NCBI RefSeq assembly: GCF_020991475.1 | Contig: NZ_JAJMPA010000003.1 | Coordinates: 186,001 to 250,000, forward strand | Reading direction: 5' to 3' | DNA: 64,000 nucleotides | Origin: Pedobacter sp. MC2016-14 | Lineage (GTDB): Bacteria; Bacteroidota; Bacteroidia; Sphingobacteriales; Sphingobacteriaceae | Shown: in pieces, positions 52,802-62,697 of the stretch | How the letters are laid out: each line of letters begins with the position of its first letter | Numbering within the stretch: position 1 is the first letter of the stretch | The notes under the pieces: generated by a model | Seen by the model: only the letters and a program-made list of their open reading frames with translations | Database searches by the model: none | Told to the model about the DNA's origin: nothing | Position numbers and translations under genes: made by a program

Positions 52802-53854
52802 ATGACCCCAAATAGTAAAGATTACGCAGATTACGAATTATATGACTTCTTGATGGACCTACATTTTAAGAAATGGATATCGGCTGATGAGGGAAGCGAC
52901 ATCGATAAGTATTGGAAAAGGGTAATGGAACTTTATCCTGGAAAAAAGGATATGATACTCCAGGCCAGACAAATTGCTGGCCTAACTAAAGCAGGAAATG
53001 AGAAACCTGGACTGCGAAAAAGTATATGGGAAAATATAGAGCGGGAAATTAATACGGGCGTAGCAGAGGAAACGCAGCTTTCTGTTTTTGAAATGAAGCC
53101 AAAACATCGATTTAAGAATATTGTGCGTTATGCAGCGGCTGCAGTAGTTGCTTGCTGTGTTTGCATATGGCTTATAGAAAGAAAGTCATCGCCTGTACTG
53201 CTTAACTCCGGATATGGAGAAAGTAAGGAGCTGTTATTGCCTGATGGTTCTATTGTACAACTGGGTGCAAACTCATCCATTAGTTATGAGGAACTTTTAA
53301 CAGAAGGTAAAAATCGCGAAGTATGGATTAGTGGTGAGGCAAAATTTGTAGTAAAACATTTGAATACGAATCCAAAGGCTATTAAAGCCACGGAGCGGTT
53401 TATTGTACATATGAAAGATGGGGTGGATGTAGAAGTATTGGGAACAGTATTTACCGTAAATGACCGCAGGGCAAAAGCCACTATAGATTTAGAATCAGGT
53501 GCGGTTAAAGTGACATCACCGTCGGGCAAAAATATACTGCTTAAACCAGGAGAGTCTGTGGAACTTAAAATTTCATCTTCTCCTGTGATTAAAAAAGAAA
53601 AGCATAGGCCAGTGGTGCATCAATGGCAAAACAATACGCTTGTATTGCATGGCACTACTATCAAAGAAATTATTGCCATTATGGAAGACAATTATGGAAT
53701 TAAAATCAGAATTGATGCAAATGAACTTCTCTTAAAAAAACTGGATGGTATACTACCTCTTGATGATGAACAAAAAGCTTTAATGATATTAGGTAGCATT
53801 ACTGATAGCCAGATGCTTAAAGAGGGTGATGTAATTGTATTTAGCGCAAAATAG
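52802..53854 (+). CDS. FecR-type anti-sigma factor leading the receptor-protease operon
   Basis: 350 residues: a cytosolic N-terminal sigma-binding region (ADYELYDFLMDLHFKKWISA), a membrane helix (VRYAAAAVVACCVCIWLIER), and the FecR domain with SGYGESKELLLPDGSIVQLG, GEAKFVVKHL, VEVLGTVFTVNDRR, and a KEIIAIMEDNYGIKIRIDAN C-terminus. No sigma gene stands immediately upstream; the nearest is at 62033, downstream of the operon. The TonB receptor ATG directly abuts its stop. Confidence 0.88.
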   Translation: MTPNSKDYADYELYDFLMDLHFKKWISADEGSDIDKYWKRVMELYPGKKDMILQARQIAGLTKAGNEKPGLRKSIWENIEREINTGVAEETQLSVFEMKPKHRFKNIVRYAAAAVVACCVCIWLIERKSSPVLLNSGYGESKELLLPDGSIVQLGANSSISYEELLTEGKNREVWISGEAKFVVKHLNTNPKAIKATERFIVHMKDGVDVEVLGTVFTVNDRRAKATIDLESGAVKVTSPSGKNILLKPGESVELKISSSPVIKKEKHRPVVHQWQNNTLVLHGTTIKEIIAIMEDNYGIKIRIDANELLLKKLDGILPLDDEQKALMILGSITDSQMLKEGDVIVFSAK

Positions 53855-56830
53855 ATGAAGAAATTTATATTACATTTTACATCGCTAAGTGTAATTTTAC
53901 TATTGATGAGTACAATGGTTGCCATTGGTCAGCAGCTTGTTCCGCTTGCAAACGCCCTGGATCTTTTTGGCAAATCAAGGAATGTAAAATTTGTATATGA
54001 GCAAGGTCTTGTACAAAACTTACTTGTAAATTATCAGCCCAGAGCATTGCCGGCAGATACCGAAGAGGCTTTAAAGGAGATATTACAAAATACGGGTTTG
54101 ATCTTTAACCGCATAAGCAAAGATTATTTTACGCTTGTTAAAGCAAAGGTTAAAGGATCTGTAAAGGGGATTTTTATAAATGGTTATATCACGGATGCTA
54201 AAAGTGGTAAGCCATTAGAAGGGGTAAGTGTAGGTCTGACTCAATTGGGCCTTAGCAGCATGACAGATGCCAATGGCTTTTATGTTTTTAAGGACCTGCT
54301 ACCTGGAACAACTACTGTTAGGGTACAGTTTTTAACTGCGAAGACACAAGAGAAAGAGTTGGTGCTGGAAGCCAACAAAGAATATTCGCTGAATTTTGAG
54401 TTGGAGGAAAATGTGCTGAGCTTAAAAGAAGTTGTTGTTGTGGCAACGGAAAGTAAAGCCGGAAATGCTACCTCATCTTTGATTTCTAAAACAGCTATAG
54501 AACATTTGCAGGCAACCAGTTTAAATGATGTATTGCAGTTACTACCTGGGGCACTTGCGGGAAATCCGGATTTTTCTAACGTAAACAGAGCTGCTATTAG
54601 GCAGCTGAATGCCAATAATATGGGCAGCTTAGGTACAGCTGTATTGGTTAATGGGATACCTTTGTCTAACAATGCCAACTTGCAAGTTATGAATCCTGCA
54701 AGTGCTGGTGCAAACGCATCTTTTTCTACCAGTACAGGGAGTGGTACAGACCTAAGGCAGATTTCTGCAGATAATATTGAGTCGGTTGAAGTGATTAGGG
54801 GTGTACCTTCTGTTGAGTATGGGGACCTGACCAACGGCGCAATTTTGGTGAAAACGAAAGCTGGCGTGTCACCACTGCAACTAAAGGCAAGGATTAATCC
54901 TGTGCTTACGCAATTGTGGGCAGGGCAGGGTTTTGACCTTGGAAAAAACAGGGGTTATTTAAATGCTGATCTGGATTATACCAAAGCATATACAGATCAG
55001 CGCTATAGTTTTGATGCTTACAGCCGCGTTACAGGAAGCTTGCTCTACACAAAATCTTTTTTTAAGGCGAAGCCTCTTGCTACTACTACAGGGTTTTCTT
55101 ATGCGATGAATTTGGATGAGCAAAAACAAGATCCTGATGACGTTAGAACGTTCACCCAGCGACGTGCCCAGGATTATGCTTATAGGTTTAACACATCTGG
55201 TAAATGGAATTTAAACCAGCGTTTTGCAAGAATGCTAAATTACAGTCTAAGTGCTAATTATACAGTACAAAAAGGCTTTCAGCAAGACATGGTGAGCAAT
55301 TATATTTATCCGATGTCTACGGCTACCACCGATATCACCATGGTAGGGCAGTATGTACCTACTGAATACCTTAGCCAGGTTTGGATTGAAGGTAAGCCGC
55401 TTAATATTTTTGCAAAGCTTAGCAATAACTTTTATTTAAAATCAGGTGGCTTTAACCACCGGTTTTTAATGGGCCTGGAATGGCGTACGGATGTGAACTT
55501 TGGAAGTGGTAAAACCTTTGATGTAAACAGGCCTCCTAGATTATCTGGTAATGATGCGAACAGGTTGTTCTCCTATAAGGATATTCCCGCGCTTCATCAG
55601 CTCTCTGCATACGTTGAGGATAATATTTCAGGTACTTTGTTTAATAGGTCACTAAACATTCAAGCTGGTCTGCGCTACGATAATGTGCAGCCTACCGGGC
55701 CCTGGGGCAGTGATGTTGGCAAGATATTGGCACCAAGGATTAATTTGTCTTACGAAATTATAAAGCGGCTAAACCTGAGAGCGGGTTATGGTATTACAGC
55801 AAAGGCGCCAACTTTGCTATATCTGTACCCTCAAAATGCGTATTTTGATTTGCTGAACCTGAATTATTATTCCGAGAATCCTGCTGAACGGCTGGTTATT
55901 GTAACCACAAGAGTTTATGATAGCAAAAATGCCAACCTAAAAATTGCCACCAACAATAAAGCAGAACTTGGTTTTGACTTTAGCTTTTTGCAAAATAAGC
56001 GTTTAACGGTAACTGCTTATAGCGAAAAGATAAAAAACGGCTACAGTTTTAATACAACTTTTGAGTCTGTAAAAATGGTTGGAATTGATCAATATGGTGT
56101 TTCATCTACGCCGGTGGGCCAGCCTCCGGTATTGAATCCAGTACCCGTGTCGGTTCAACGTTATGCACTCACCTTTAACACGCCAGATAATAATATACAA
56201 ACTAAAAATAAAGGGCTGGAGTTTGATTTAGATATGGGAAGGTTTGACGCCATTCGTACTTCCTTTGTATTCAATGGTGCCTGTATGGATACGCGTACTG
56301 AAAATACCAGTTACTATATTCTTGCAAGACAGACGGGAGCGAATTCGTCTGGCAGCGTACCTTTCTACGCGCAGGGAAGAGGTAACGCCTACAGCAGGGC
56401 GAGCACTACTTTACGGATTATTCATAATATACCGCAAGTTAGGCTTATTGTTACGCTAGCCGCCCAAACGATATGGAGAGATCAGAACGATTACATCGGC
56501 TACGAATCTCTACCTGTGGGTTTAATTTCCATGACTACAGGGCAGCGCACATGGTTAACTGAGGCAGAAAGAAACAGTAGTGCTATTGTAAATAACCCAG
56601 ATCTCAATTTAAATGTACAACCACAATATGCAATTACGGAAAGCTGGAAGCCATTGTGGCTTTTTAATTTAAGGTTAACCAAAGAAATGGGCAAAGCCAT
56701 TAGCTTTTCATTTTTTGCAAACAATGTTTTAATGGATAGACCGCTTGAAGAAAGCACCCGATGGTCTGGACAGTTTAGCAGAAGAAATCCGACGCTCTTT
56801 TTCGGATCAGAATTAAGTATCAAATTTTAA
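53855..56830 (+). CDS. TonB-dependent receptor with STN and carboxypeptidase-like domains
   Basis: 991 residues: signal peptide (SLSVILLLMSTMVAIGQQL), STN domain (VKFVYEQGLVQNLLVNYQPR), a carboxypeptidase-regulatory repeat (INGYITDAKSGKPLEGVSVG), the plug with HLQATSLNDVLQLLPGALAG, IESVEVIRGVPSVEYGDLTN, and a barrel ending RNPTLFFGSELSIKF. It lacks a SusD partner, so it is more like receptors for siderophore, haem, peptide or vitamin than the SusC type. The STN domain implies signalling through the FecR upstream. It shares its operon with DUF4876, DUF6850 and a caspase-like protein. Confidence 0.9.
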   Translation: MKKFILHFTSLSVILLLMSTMVAIGQQLVPLANALDLFGKSRNVKFVYEQGLVQNLLVNYQPRALPADTEEALKEILQNTGLIFNRISKDYFTLVKAKVKGSVKGIFINGYITDAKSGKPLEGVSVGLTQLGLSSMTDANGFYVFKDLLPGTTTVRVQFLTAKTQEKELVLEANKEYSLNFELEENVLSLKEVVVVATESKAGNATSSLISKTAIEHLQATSLNDVLQLLPGALAGNPDFSNVNRAAIRQLNANNMGSLGTAVLVNGIPLSNNANLQVMNPASAGANASFSTSTGSGTDLRQISADNIESVEVIRGVPSVEYGDLTNGAILVKTKAGVSPLQLKARINPVLTQLWAGQGFDLGKNRGYLNADLDYTKAYTDQRYSFDAYSRVTGSLLYTKSFFKAKPLATTTGFSYAMNLDEQKQDPDDVRTFTQRRAQDYAYRFNTSGKWNLNQRFARMLNYSLSANYTVQKGFQQDMVSNYIYPMSTATTDITMVGQYVPTEYLSQVWIEGKPLNIFAKLSNNFYLKSGGFNHRFLMGLEWRTDVNFGSGKTFDVNRPPRLSGNDANRLFSYKDIPALHQLSAYVEDNISGTLFNRSLNIQAGLRYDNVQPTGPWGSDVGKILAPRINLSYEIIKRLNLRAGYGITAKAPTLLYLYPQNAYFDLLNLNYYSENPAERLVIVTTRVYDSKNANLKIATNNKAELGFDFSFLQNKRLTVTAYSEKIKNGYSFNTTFESVKMVGIDQYGVSSTPVGQPPVLNPVPVSVQRYALTFNTPDNNIQTKNKGLEFDLDMGRFDAIRTSFVFNGACMDTRTENTSYYILARQTGANSSGSVPFYAQGRGNAYSRASTTLRIIHNIPQVRLIVTLAAQTIWRDQNDYIGYESLPVGLISMTTGQRTWLTEAERNSSAIVNNPDLNLNVQPQYAITESWKPLWLFNLRLTKEMGKAISFSFFANNVLMDRPLEESTRWSGQFSRRNPTLFFGSELSIKF

Positions 56831-56841
56831 TATATCACATC

Positions 56842-58050
56842 ATGAGAAAATCAATCTACGCTTCTATTGTCTTACTGGCCGGTATGGCCTTAGGCTTTCA
56901 AAGCTGTAAAAAATCGGGGTCGGAGACACCCACGGTTAATTATACGGTTAAAGTAACCTATCCTGAAACATATGCGCAAAGTGCGGCTAAAAATGCTACT
57001 GTAGTATTAACCAACTCAACCACTAACGCGAAGGTAACTGTAGCCACTAATGCATCGGGCGAAGCAGCTTTCACAGGCTTACTGCCGGGTAATTACCAAA
57101 TTGCAGTGAGCAGAGCCTTAACCCCCACAGAAGGTTTAACTTTAACGGGTTTGGAAACGCAGGTGTTTTTAAATGCCTCTGTAACTAATCAAATCATTAG
57201 TGCCGATGGTACTTTAGCGGTTAAGTTACAGGGTGGTAAAGTTGGTGGACTGGTTTTTAAACAAGTTTTTTATAATGGAACTAAAACGGCGACTGGAAAT
57301 TATTTTGTCGATCAATTTTACGAGATCTATAATAATTCACCTGAAGTTATATATGCTGACAGTTTGTATATTGGAGAAAGTGGTGGCTTTCCAGGTAGTT
57401 CAACTGCTTCAATTCCTTTTGGATTTTCAAAGGCAGCAGGTAATGTATATCTTCAAAATGTATTTATGATTCCGGGAACGGGAAAATCCCATCCGATTTT
57501 GCCAGGACAATCTATTGTCATTTCCAACAATGCCATTAACCATAAAACTGATGCCTCCGGTAACCCAAATTCTATCGATCTGGGATCTGGTGTTTCTGAC
57601 TTTGAAGCTTATGTAGCATCTACAAACAAAGATGTTGATAATCCAGTAATACCGAATATGGATGTGGTATACTATGCTGCTTCGAGTAACGGCTGGATAG
57701 TTTCTGTTTTTGGGGCTAGTTTAGTGATTTTTAAAACAGCAAAAAATGTAAAAGATTTTCCTTTGCTCCTTGAGCCAGGCAGTACTAATGTTAGAGTTTA
57801 TATGGAAGTTCCTGGTGCTGATGTTCTTGACGCGTTTGAAGCTTTAGCAAATGCCAATGCTGTAAGCTTTAAACGTTTTCCTTCGGCATTGGATGCGGGT
57901 TTTGTGTCTGCAACTGCGATTTATAGTGCAGAAACATTTGTGCGTAAAGTTAGCACGACTGTTAATGGACGGAGAGTGCTTCAAGATACCAATAACAGTT
58001 CAGTAGACTTTGAACGAACTACTAATATTTTACCTAAAGGATGGCGGTAA
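56842..58050 (+). CDS. DUF4876 family lipoprotein
   Basis: 402 residues with lipobox LGFQSCKKSG. An N-terminal prealbumin-like fold (TVKVTYPETYAQSAAKNATV, NASGEAAFTGLLPGNYQIAV) is followed by the DUF4876 region: FKQVFYNGTKTATGNYFVDQ, FYEIYNNSPEVIYADSLYIG and PILPGQSIVISNNAINHKT, a lamin-tail-like layout. DUF4876 genes typically lie next to a TonB receptor and a DUF6850 protein. It is likely a surface-exposed ligand-binding partner of the receptor. It overlaps the next gene by 10 bp. Confidence 0.85.
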   Translation: MRKSIYASIVLLAGMALGFQSCKKSGSETPTVNYTVKVTYPETYAQSAAKNATVVLTNSTTNAKVTVATNASGEAAFTGLLPGNYQIAVSRALTPTEGLTLTGLETQVFLNASVTNQIISADGTLAVKLQGGKVGGLVFKQVFYNGTKTATGNYFVDQFYEIYNNSPEVIYADSLYIGESGGFPGSSTASIPFGFSKAAGNVYLQNVFMIPGTGKSHPILPGQSIVISNNAINHKTDASGNPNSIDLGSGVSDFEAYVASTNKDVDNPVIPNMDVVYYAASSNGWIVSVFGASLVIFKTAKNVKDFPLLLEPGSTNVRVYMEVPGADVLDAFEALANANAVSFKRFPSALDAGFVSATAIYSAETFVRKVSTTVNGRRVLQDTNNSSVDFERTTNILPKGWR

Positions 58051-59624
58051 AGGGATATATATTGCTCTTAGGAATACTGTTTGCATCCTCCTGTGCGTTT
58101 GCACAGGAAGGGCAAACGGATACGTTGCGCAATGCAGCTGTTAAACTGGACTTACTGAAGTTGAACAACAACTGGTTGAGAAGTACCAATGCCGCAGGCA
58201 TGCAGTGGAGCGACATCTTTGCAATTGGTAAAACGGGATTATCTTACAACAACCTGGAAGGACAGTTTAAACTTGTACAGCAACCAGAATCGCAACAACA
58301 AATTCATTTTGCATCCGAACGCTACCAGCCAATTGGCAATGCACTATTTTTTGGGAGTTTTGCTTATACTAAGCAGAATGATAAAAACGTGAGACTGTCT
58401 GACGTTCTGGACCCTTATCGCGGAACACCGTATTTATTAGCCGACTCCATAGGTGGAAACTGGAGGAAGCAATTATATGCTTTAAAACTTAAAGCGGCGA
58501 GTCCTAAGTTATGGAATGACAAGCTTGTATTGGGAATGGGTTTGAACCTCGATGTTGCAACAGGAGCCAGGCAAAATGACCCAAGACCACTCAGTACTTC
58601 AAATCAAATTAGTGTTACACCGGGATTAACATGGAAACAGGGAGCCCACAGCGTATTAGGTGTCAATGCACTTTACGGCCGTTACAGAGAGGAAATTTCT
58701 TTGGAAGTGAAGAATACGAACATCAGCCACTACTTGTATAAATTTTTAGGCGTTGGACAGTACGAATTACCCGGCATATTTTCCGTTGGGAGTTCCAGGG
58801 TTTACAATGGTGACAAATATGGCGCTGATCTTCAATATGAATTGCGGACAGCTGATGTAAACTGGCTAACTACAGTTGGATATCATACCTATGAAGAGGA
58901 AGTGGCCGATGGAAGCACAGCACCTAGAAAGGCGGGTACCTGGAAGCAAAAGGCATACAATATAAGTAGCAGGTTCAACTTAAACTCTGCAAGGATTTTG
59001 CATCAGGTTAGTTTTACAGGCCAGCTAGTGGAAGATACTGGAGTAGAATTTCACGAGTATTACAACACCAGTACAAAATCATGGCAAACTATCCTTGAAG
59101 CACCATTTTACTCGGCAGAATCTGTGCAGGCAGAATTGCGCTATACGTTGTTGCAGAAGTCTGATGTAGGCGTGTACAAATGGTTGGCGGAAGTCGCGGT
59201 ACAGTACCAATCTTACGATAAAAATTATTCGGTTCCTGCTGCTCTGGATCGTGCAGACCGTGTAGGTTTCGGTATCAAAGCGAGCAGAAATTTTTTAATG
59301 CCGCGGAGTGCTAATTTACAAGCAAGCTTGGCTTTAAATTATTCTCTGCTGCTAAATGATGCCATTTCGTTTATAGCAGTTACCGGAGATAGAAATATGG
59401 TTGCACGTGAAGTTTTGTATCCAGATCATGCTTATTTAACGGCCGACAGAATAACGGCTACAGCCAATTTGCAATACAATTTTCACCTTAACAAAGTTAA
59501 AAATACACAGTTCTTTGTGGGTTCTGTATTAAACGTGCTGCATGCCATGAACGCAGAAAATGTTTATCAGGGTGCTTCTGGCAGCCGAAGATTTTTAAAC
59601 CTAAGCCTTGGGGCCTTTTATTAA
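58041..59624 (+). CDS. DUF6850 outer-membrane beta-barrel-like protein
   Basis: 527 residues: a signal peptide (ILLLGILFASSCAFAQEG), then alternating aromatic strands throughout (LFFGSFAYTKQNDKNVRLSD, WNDKLVLGMGLNLDVATGAR, SVLGVNALYGRYREEISLEV), ending in FLNLSLGAFY with the C-terminal aromatic of an outer-membrane barrel. It matches the DUF6850 layout (GNWRKQLYALKLKAAS, VTPGLTWKQGAHSVLGV). Function unknown; it is consistently found with DUF4876 and TonB receptors. Confidence 0.82.
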   Translation: MAVKGYILLLGILFASSCAFAQEGQTDTLRNAAVKLDLLKLNNNWLRSTNAAGMQWSDIFAIGKTGLSYNNLEGQFKLVQQPESQQQIHFASERYQPIGNALFFGSFAYTKQNDKNVRLSDVLDPYRGTPYLLADSIGGNWRKQLYALKLKAASPKLWNDKLVLGMGLNLDVATGARQNDPRPLSTSNQISVTPGLTWKQGAHSVLGVNALYGRYREEISLEVKNTNISHYLYKFLGVGQYELPGIFSVGSSRVYNGDKYGADLQYELRTADVNWLTTVGYHTYEEEVADGSTAPRKAGTWKQKAYNISSRFNLNSARILHQVSFTGQLVEDTGVEFHEYYNTSTKSWQTILEAPFYSAESVQAELRYTLLQKSDVGVYKWLAEVAVQYQSYDKNYSVPAALDRADRVGFGIKASRNFLMPRSANLQASLALNYSLLLNDAISFIAVTGDRNMVAREVLYPDHAYLTADRITATANLQYNFHLNKVKNTQFFVGSVLNVLHAMNAENVYQGASGSRRFLNLSLGAFY

Positions 59625-59637
59625 AAACTAAAAATAT

Positions 59638-61893
59638 ATGATGAGTAAAATAAATAAATTATTAAAGCGGTCTGCGTGGTGCTTGCCGTTGATTGCGCTT
59701 TCTGCTTTGCAATTAAAGGCACAACGGATAGAGAAACCTGCAAATGGAAATACAGCTACCACTTTTGCAATTGTAGTGGATAAAGCCACACTACAAAAAA
59801 CAAGAAAAGAAATTGAAGCTTATAAATCGGCATTGGAAAGGCAAGGCTTAGGTACTTATATTGTTTCACATTCATGGACCAAACCAGAAGAAATTAAAAC
59901 CATCCTGGAAAAGTTCTATCATCAAGAACCCAAACTTGAGGGCGCAGTATTTATTGGTGAGGTACCAATTGCTATGGTTATGGATGCACAAAGGCTTACT
60001 TCGGCATATAAATTTGATCAGGCAAGGTTTGGCTTAAGGGCCGCAGTTCCATCAGATCGTTTTTATGATGACCTGGGCTTAAAATTCAACTTTATTAAAC
60101 AAGACTCTGTAAAAAAGAACCAATTTTATTATAGTCTTTCACCTTCGTCTATCATGAAAGTGAATGTAGATTTTTATACCGCAAGGATCAAACCCCCTCT
60201 GGTTAAAGGGAAAGATAAGTATGAGATGCTGAAAGCATACCTTAACAAGGTTGTTGCGGTGAAAACTGAACAGAACCGCTTAAATACGTTAATGGTGTAC
60301 AGTGGAATGGGATATGCATCGGAGTCTCAAACAGCATGGGCCAGCGAGCAGGTTGCTTACAGGGAGCAGTTGCCGGAATTATTTAAAGCTGGTTCTTCGG
60401 CAAAATTTGTAAATTCCAGGATGCAGGGCGATTTAAAGCAAAAATTGCTGACGGAAGTGCAGCGCCCGGATCTTGATCTGGCTATTTTTCACCAGCACGG
60501 TGACTCTGACGCACAAGTAATCAGCGGTTACCCCAATGTTTCTTTTCCTCAGCCTTCGATTGACAATGTACGCCGTTACCTGCGCAATAAAATACAAATG
60601 GCAAACCATAAGAAGCAGGATGTTGCAGCTAACAAAAAGAGATTTGAGCAAACATTAGGTGTGCCTATGGCTTGGATGGATGATGCGCTTACAGATTCTG
60701 TGGTGAAAGCTGATTCATTGTTTGAGGCCAATGGAAATATAGTTATGGAAGAGATTGATAAGATTAAACCTAATGCCCGCATGCTGATCCTGGACAACTG
60801 TTACAATGGATCTTTCCATAAAGATGATTACATGAGTGGGCATTACGTTTTTGGCGCTGGAAAAACCGTACTTGCTATGGGTAATTCTATCAATGTACTG
60901 CAAGATGTATGGGTAGCGGAAATGTTAGGACTTTTACAGCATGGTGTAAGAGCAGGAAACTGGTTTAAACAACAGGCACATCTGGAAACCCATTTAATCG
61001 GTGATCCAACTTTTGCATTTGCTTCAAATACAAAAGCGGATTACAATACACTTATTGTGAATAACCCAGGAAGTGATGCAGTATGGCAAGAGTTATTAAA
61101 GCTGAATGACGCCGATTTACAATCGCTGGCCCTTTCAAAGATTTATGATGATCAGCGTGAAAAAGCTAGTCAACTGTTGAAAGACGCCTATTTTAATTCT
61201 CCTTTTGGCAGTACAAGAATGGAAGCATGGAAGCTTCTAAGTGAGCTGAATAATGCCGATTTCAAATCAGTTTTAACTGCTGCAGTAAACGATCCTTATG
61301 AGTACTTGCGTAGACGCTCTGCTAACCTAATGGGCGACTTTGGCGATGATGACCTGATTCCTGTACTAACACAATCTATAGTGGACGATTGGGCTTCAAA
61401 ACGAGTAGCTTATAATTCTGGTAATGCCATAGCTTTTATGGATTCTAGAAAAGTAATTGCAACACTGGAGGATCTGCTTAAAAAGCCAGAATATGCAGAC
61501 AATGCTGATATCAGCAGGCTAATTAAAAGACAGCAGGGCACGTTAGATAAAATAGTAAAAGAACGCAAAATACTGGCTGATAAAAAGTCGGCAGTTAAAG
61601 AACGTGCTTTCGATGTAAATATGTTGAGGACTTATACTTATCATCAGCTGGTTCCTGAAGCAATTAAAATTGCACAAGACAAAACTGAAGACGTAAAGTT
61701 GAGATTATCTGCTATTGAAGCATTGGGTTGGTTCGCGTATTCTTACCAAAAAAGCCAAATCATTACCATGTGCAATGGAATTATTGCGGATAAAGATGCC
61801 TTGAGCTCATTAAAAGATGAAGCTTTACGTACAAAGAATTATCTGCTAACGTTTAGCGCTGGTAACTCAGTTAAACCCTCCATCTCTAAGTAG
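59638..61893 (+). CDS. Gingipain/caspase-like (clan CD) cysteine protease with HEAT-like repeats
   Basis: 751 residues with a signal peptide (LPLIALSALQLKAQR). The N-terminal half has a Rossmann-type caspase-like core: FAIVVDKATLQKTRKEIEAY, LEGAVFIGEVPIAMVMD, then LAIFHQHGDSD with His287 followed by Gly, and LILDNCYNGSFH with Cys388, the dyad arrangement of gingipains (C25). Between them is an insert of about 100 residues, longer than usual. HLIGDPTFAF ends the domain. The C-terminal ~300 residues are helical, with HEAT-like units such as YEYLRRRSANLMGDFGDDDL and VKLRLSAIEALGWFAYS. It probably acts at the surface or periplasm on peptides or proteins. Confidence 0.8.
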   Translation: MMSKINKLLKRSAWCLPLIALSALQLKAQRIEKPANGNTATTFAIVVDKATLQKTRKEIEAYKSALERQGLGTYIVSHSWTKPEEIKTILEKFYHQEPKLEGAVFIGEVPIAMVMDAQRLTSAYKFDQARFGLRAAVPSDRFYDDLGLKFNFIKQDSVKKNQFYYSLSPSSIMKVNVDFYTARIKPPLVKGKDKYEMLKAYLNKVVAVKTEQNRLNTLMVYSGMGYASESQTAWASEQVAYREQLPELFKAGSSAKFVNSRMQGDLKQKLLTEVQRPDLDLAIFHQHGDSDAQVISGYPNVSFPQPSIDNVRRYLRNKIQMANHKKQDVAANKKRFEQTLGVPMAWMDDALTDSVVKADSLFEANGNIVMEEIDKIKPNARMLILDNCYNGSFHKDDYMSGHYVFGAGKTVLAMGNSINVLQDVWVAEMLGLLQHGVRAGNWFKQQAHLETHLIGDPTFAFASNTKADYNTLIVNNPGSDAVWQELLKLNDADLQSLALSKIYDDQREKASQLLKDAYFNSPFGSTRMEAWKLLSELNNADFKSVLTAAVNDPYEYLRRRSANLMGDFGDDDLIPVLTQSIVDDWASKRVAYNSGNAIAFMDSRKVIATLEDLLKKPEYADNADISRLIKRQQGTLDKIVKERKILADKKSAVKERAFDVNMLRTYTYHQLVPEAIKIAQDKTEDVKLRLSAIEALGWFAYSYQKSQIITMCNGIIADKDALSSLKDEALRTKNYLLTFSAGNSVKPSISK

Positions 61894-61894
61894 A

Positions 61895-61934
61895 AATTTT
61901 ATCCTCCGCTATTAGTTTAGCGGGGGATAAAATA
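61895..61934. terminator. Operon terminator
   Basis: AATTTTATCCTCCGCT (61895-61910), loop, AGCGGGGGATAAAAT (61919-61933): a ~15-bp stem with G-U/T mismatch and A/T outer ends, just after the protease gene. Confidence 0.75.
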
Positions 61935-62032
61935 TGTCATAATAATGCCACTTAATCTTTCCTGTCTTCATCTAATACTACTTTGCGCCATATTATTTCG
62001 TTTATTTGTATTAAATCTAAATAGTAGGGTGC

Positions 62033-62620
62033 ATGAATGCAAATTTAGGAGAGTCATATATTTGGGATTGTTTTGTTAATGGTGATCAAAGAAGTTTTGA
62101 GCAGCTTTATCATTTGCATTATCAATCGCTAACGGATTATGCAGTTAAATTTGGGCATGACGATACGTTTATTGAAGAAGTTGTTCAAGATTTATTTGTT
62201 AAGCTCTGGAAAAATAGAGCGTCGCTGACAAAGCCTAATTCTATCCGTTACTATCTGGTAAGGTCTTTACGTAATTTAATCTACAACAAATTACAGGTAC
62301 GGTCTAAAGAATTATACATTGGGGGAGAAGCTGAATTGCTTGCCTTTGAATTAAAAGTTAATAGCCTTGGTGCTAAAGACGGCTTGGAACATTGGGATGA
62401 CCTGGCTAAAAGATTACTTGCAGATTTAACAGACCGACAAAAAGAAGCGGTGTACCTGTTATATGTTGAAGACTTTAGCTATCAGGAAATTGCCGATCTG
62501 CTAAAAATACAAATAGGAGGTACGTACAAATTAATTTACAGGGCAATCTCCAGAATAAAGGAGAAGACAAAAGAGTTGGAAATTAAAAAGAACGATGTTA
62601 TGCTCGGTGCCAAAATTTAG
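62033..62620 (+). CDS. ECF sigma factor near the receptor-protease operon
   Basis: 195 residues. Region 2: RSFEQLYHLHYQSLTDYAVK, FIEEVVQDLFVKLWKNRASL, IRYYLVRSLRNLIYNKLQVR; region 4: LTDRQKEAVYLLYVEDFSYQ and EIADLLKIQIGGTYKLIYRA. Region 4 has an IGGTYKLIYRA helix in place of the usual VxVxxKxxxxR, a mild divergence. It follows the operon terminator by ~100 bp on the same strand and is the only sigma gene near the FecR at 52802, so it is the best candidate partner. Confidence 0.87.
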   Translation: MNANLGESYIWDCFVNGDQRSFEQLYHLHYQSLTDYAVKFGHDDTFIEEVVQDLFVKLWKNRASLTKPNSIRYYLVRSLRNLIYNKLQVRSKELYIGGEAELLAFELKVNSLGAKDGLEHWDDLAKRLLADLTDRQKEAVYLLYVEDFSYQEIADLLKIQIGGTYKLIYRAISRIKEKTKELEIKKNDVMLGAKI

Positions 62621-62697
62621 TAGCTGAAAGATGATTTCAAAATATTCTTTGTTGAGCACAAGATTTTAAAGTTTTAAGCGTTTTTATATTTAATAAT

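Noticed and set aside
54280..54834. 184-aa frame antisense to the TonB receptor
   Set aside because: Ser/Thr-rich low-complexity product opposite a well-conserved plug domain; a shadow.
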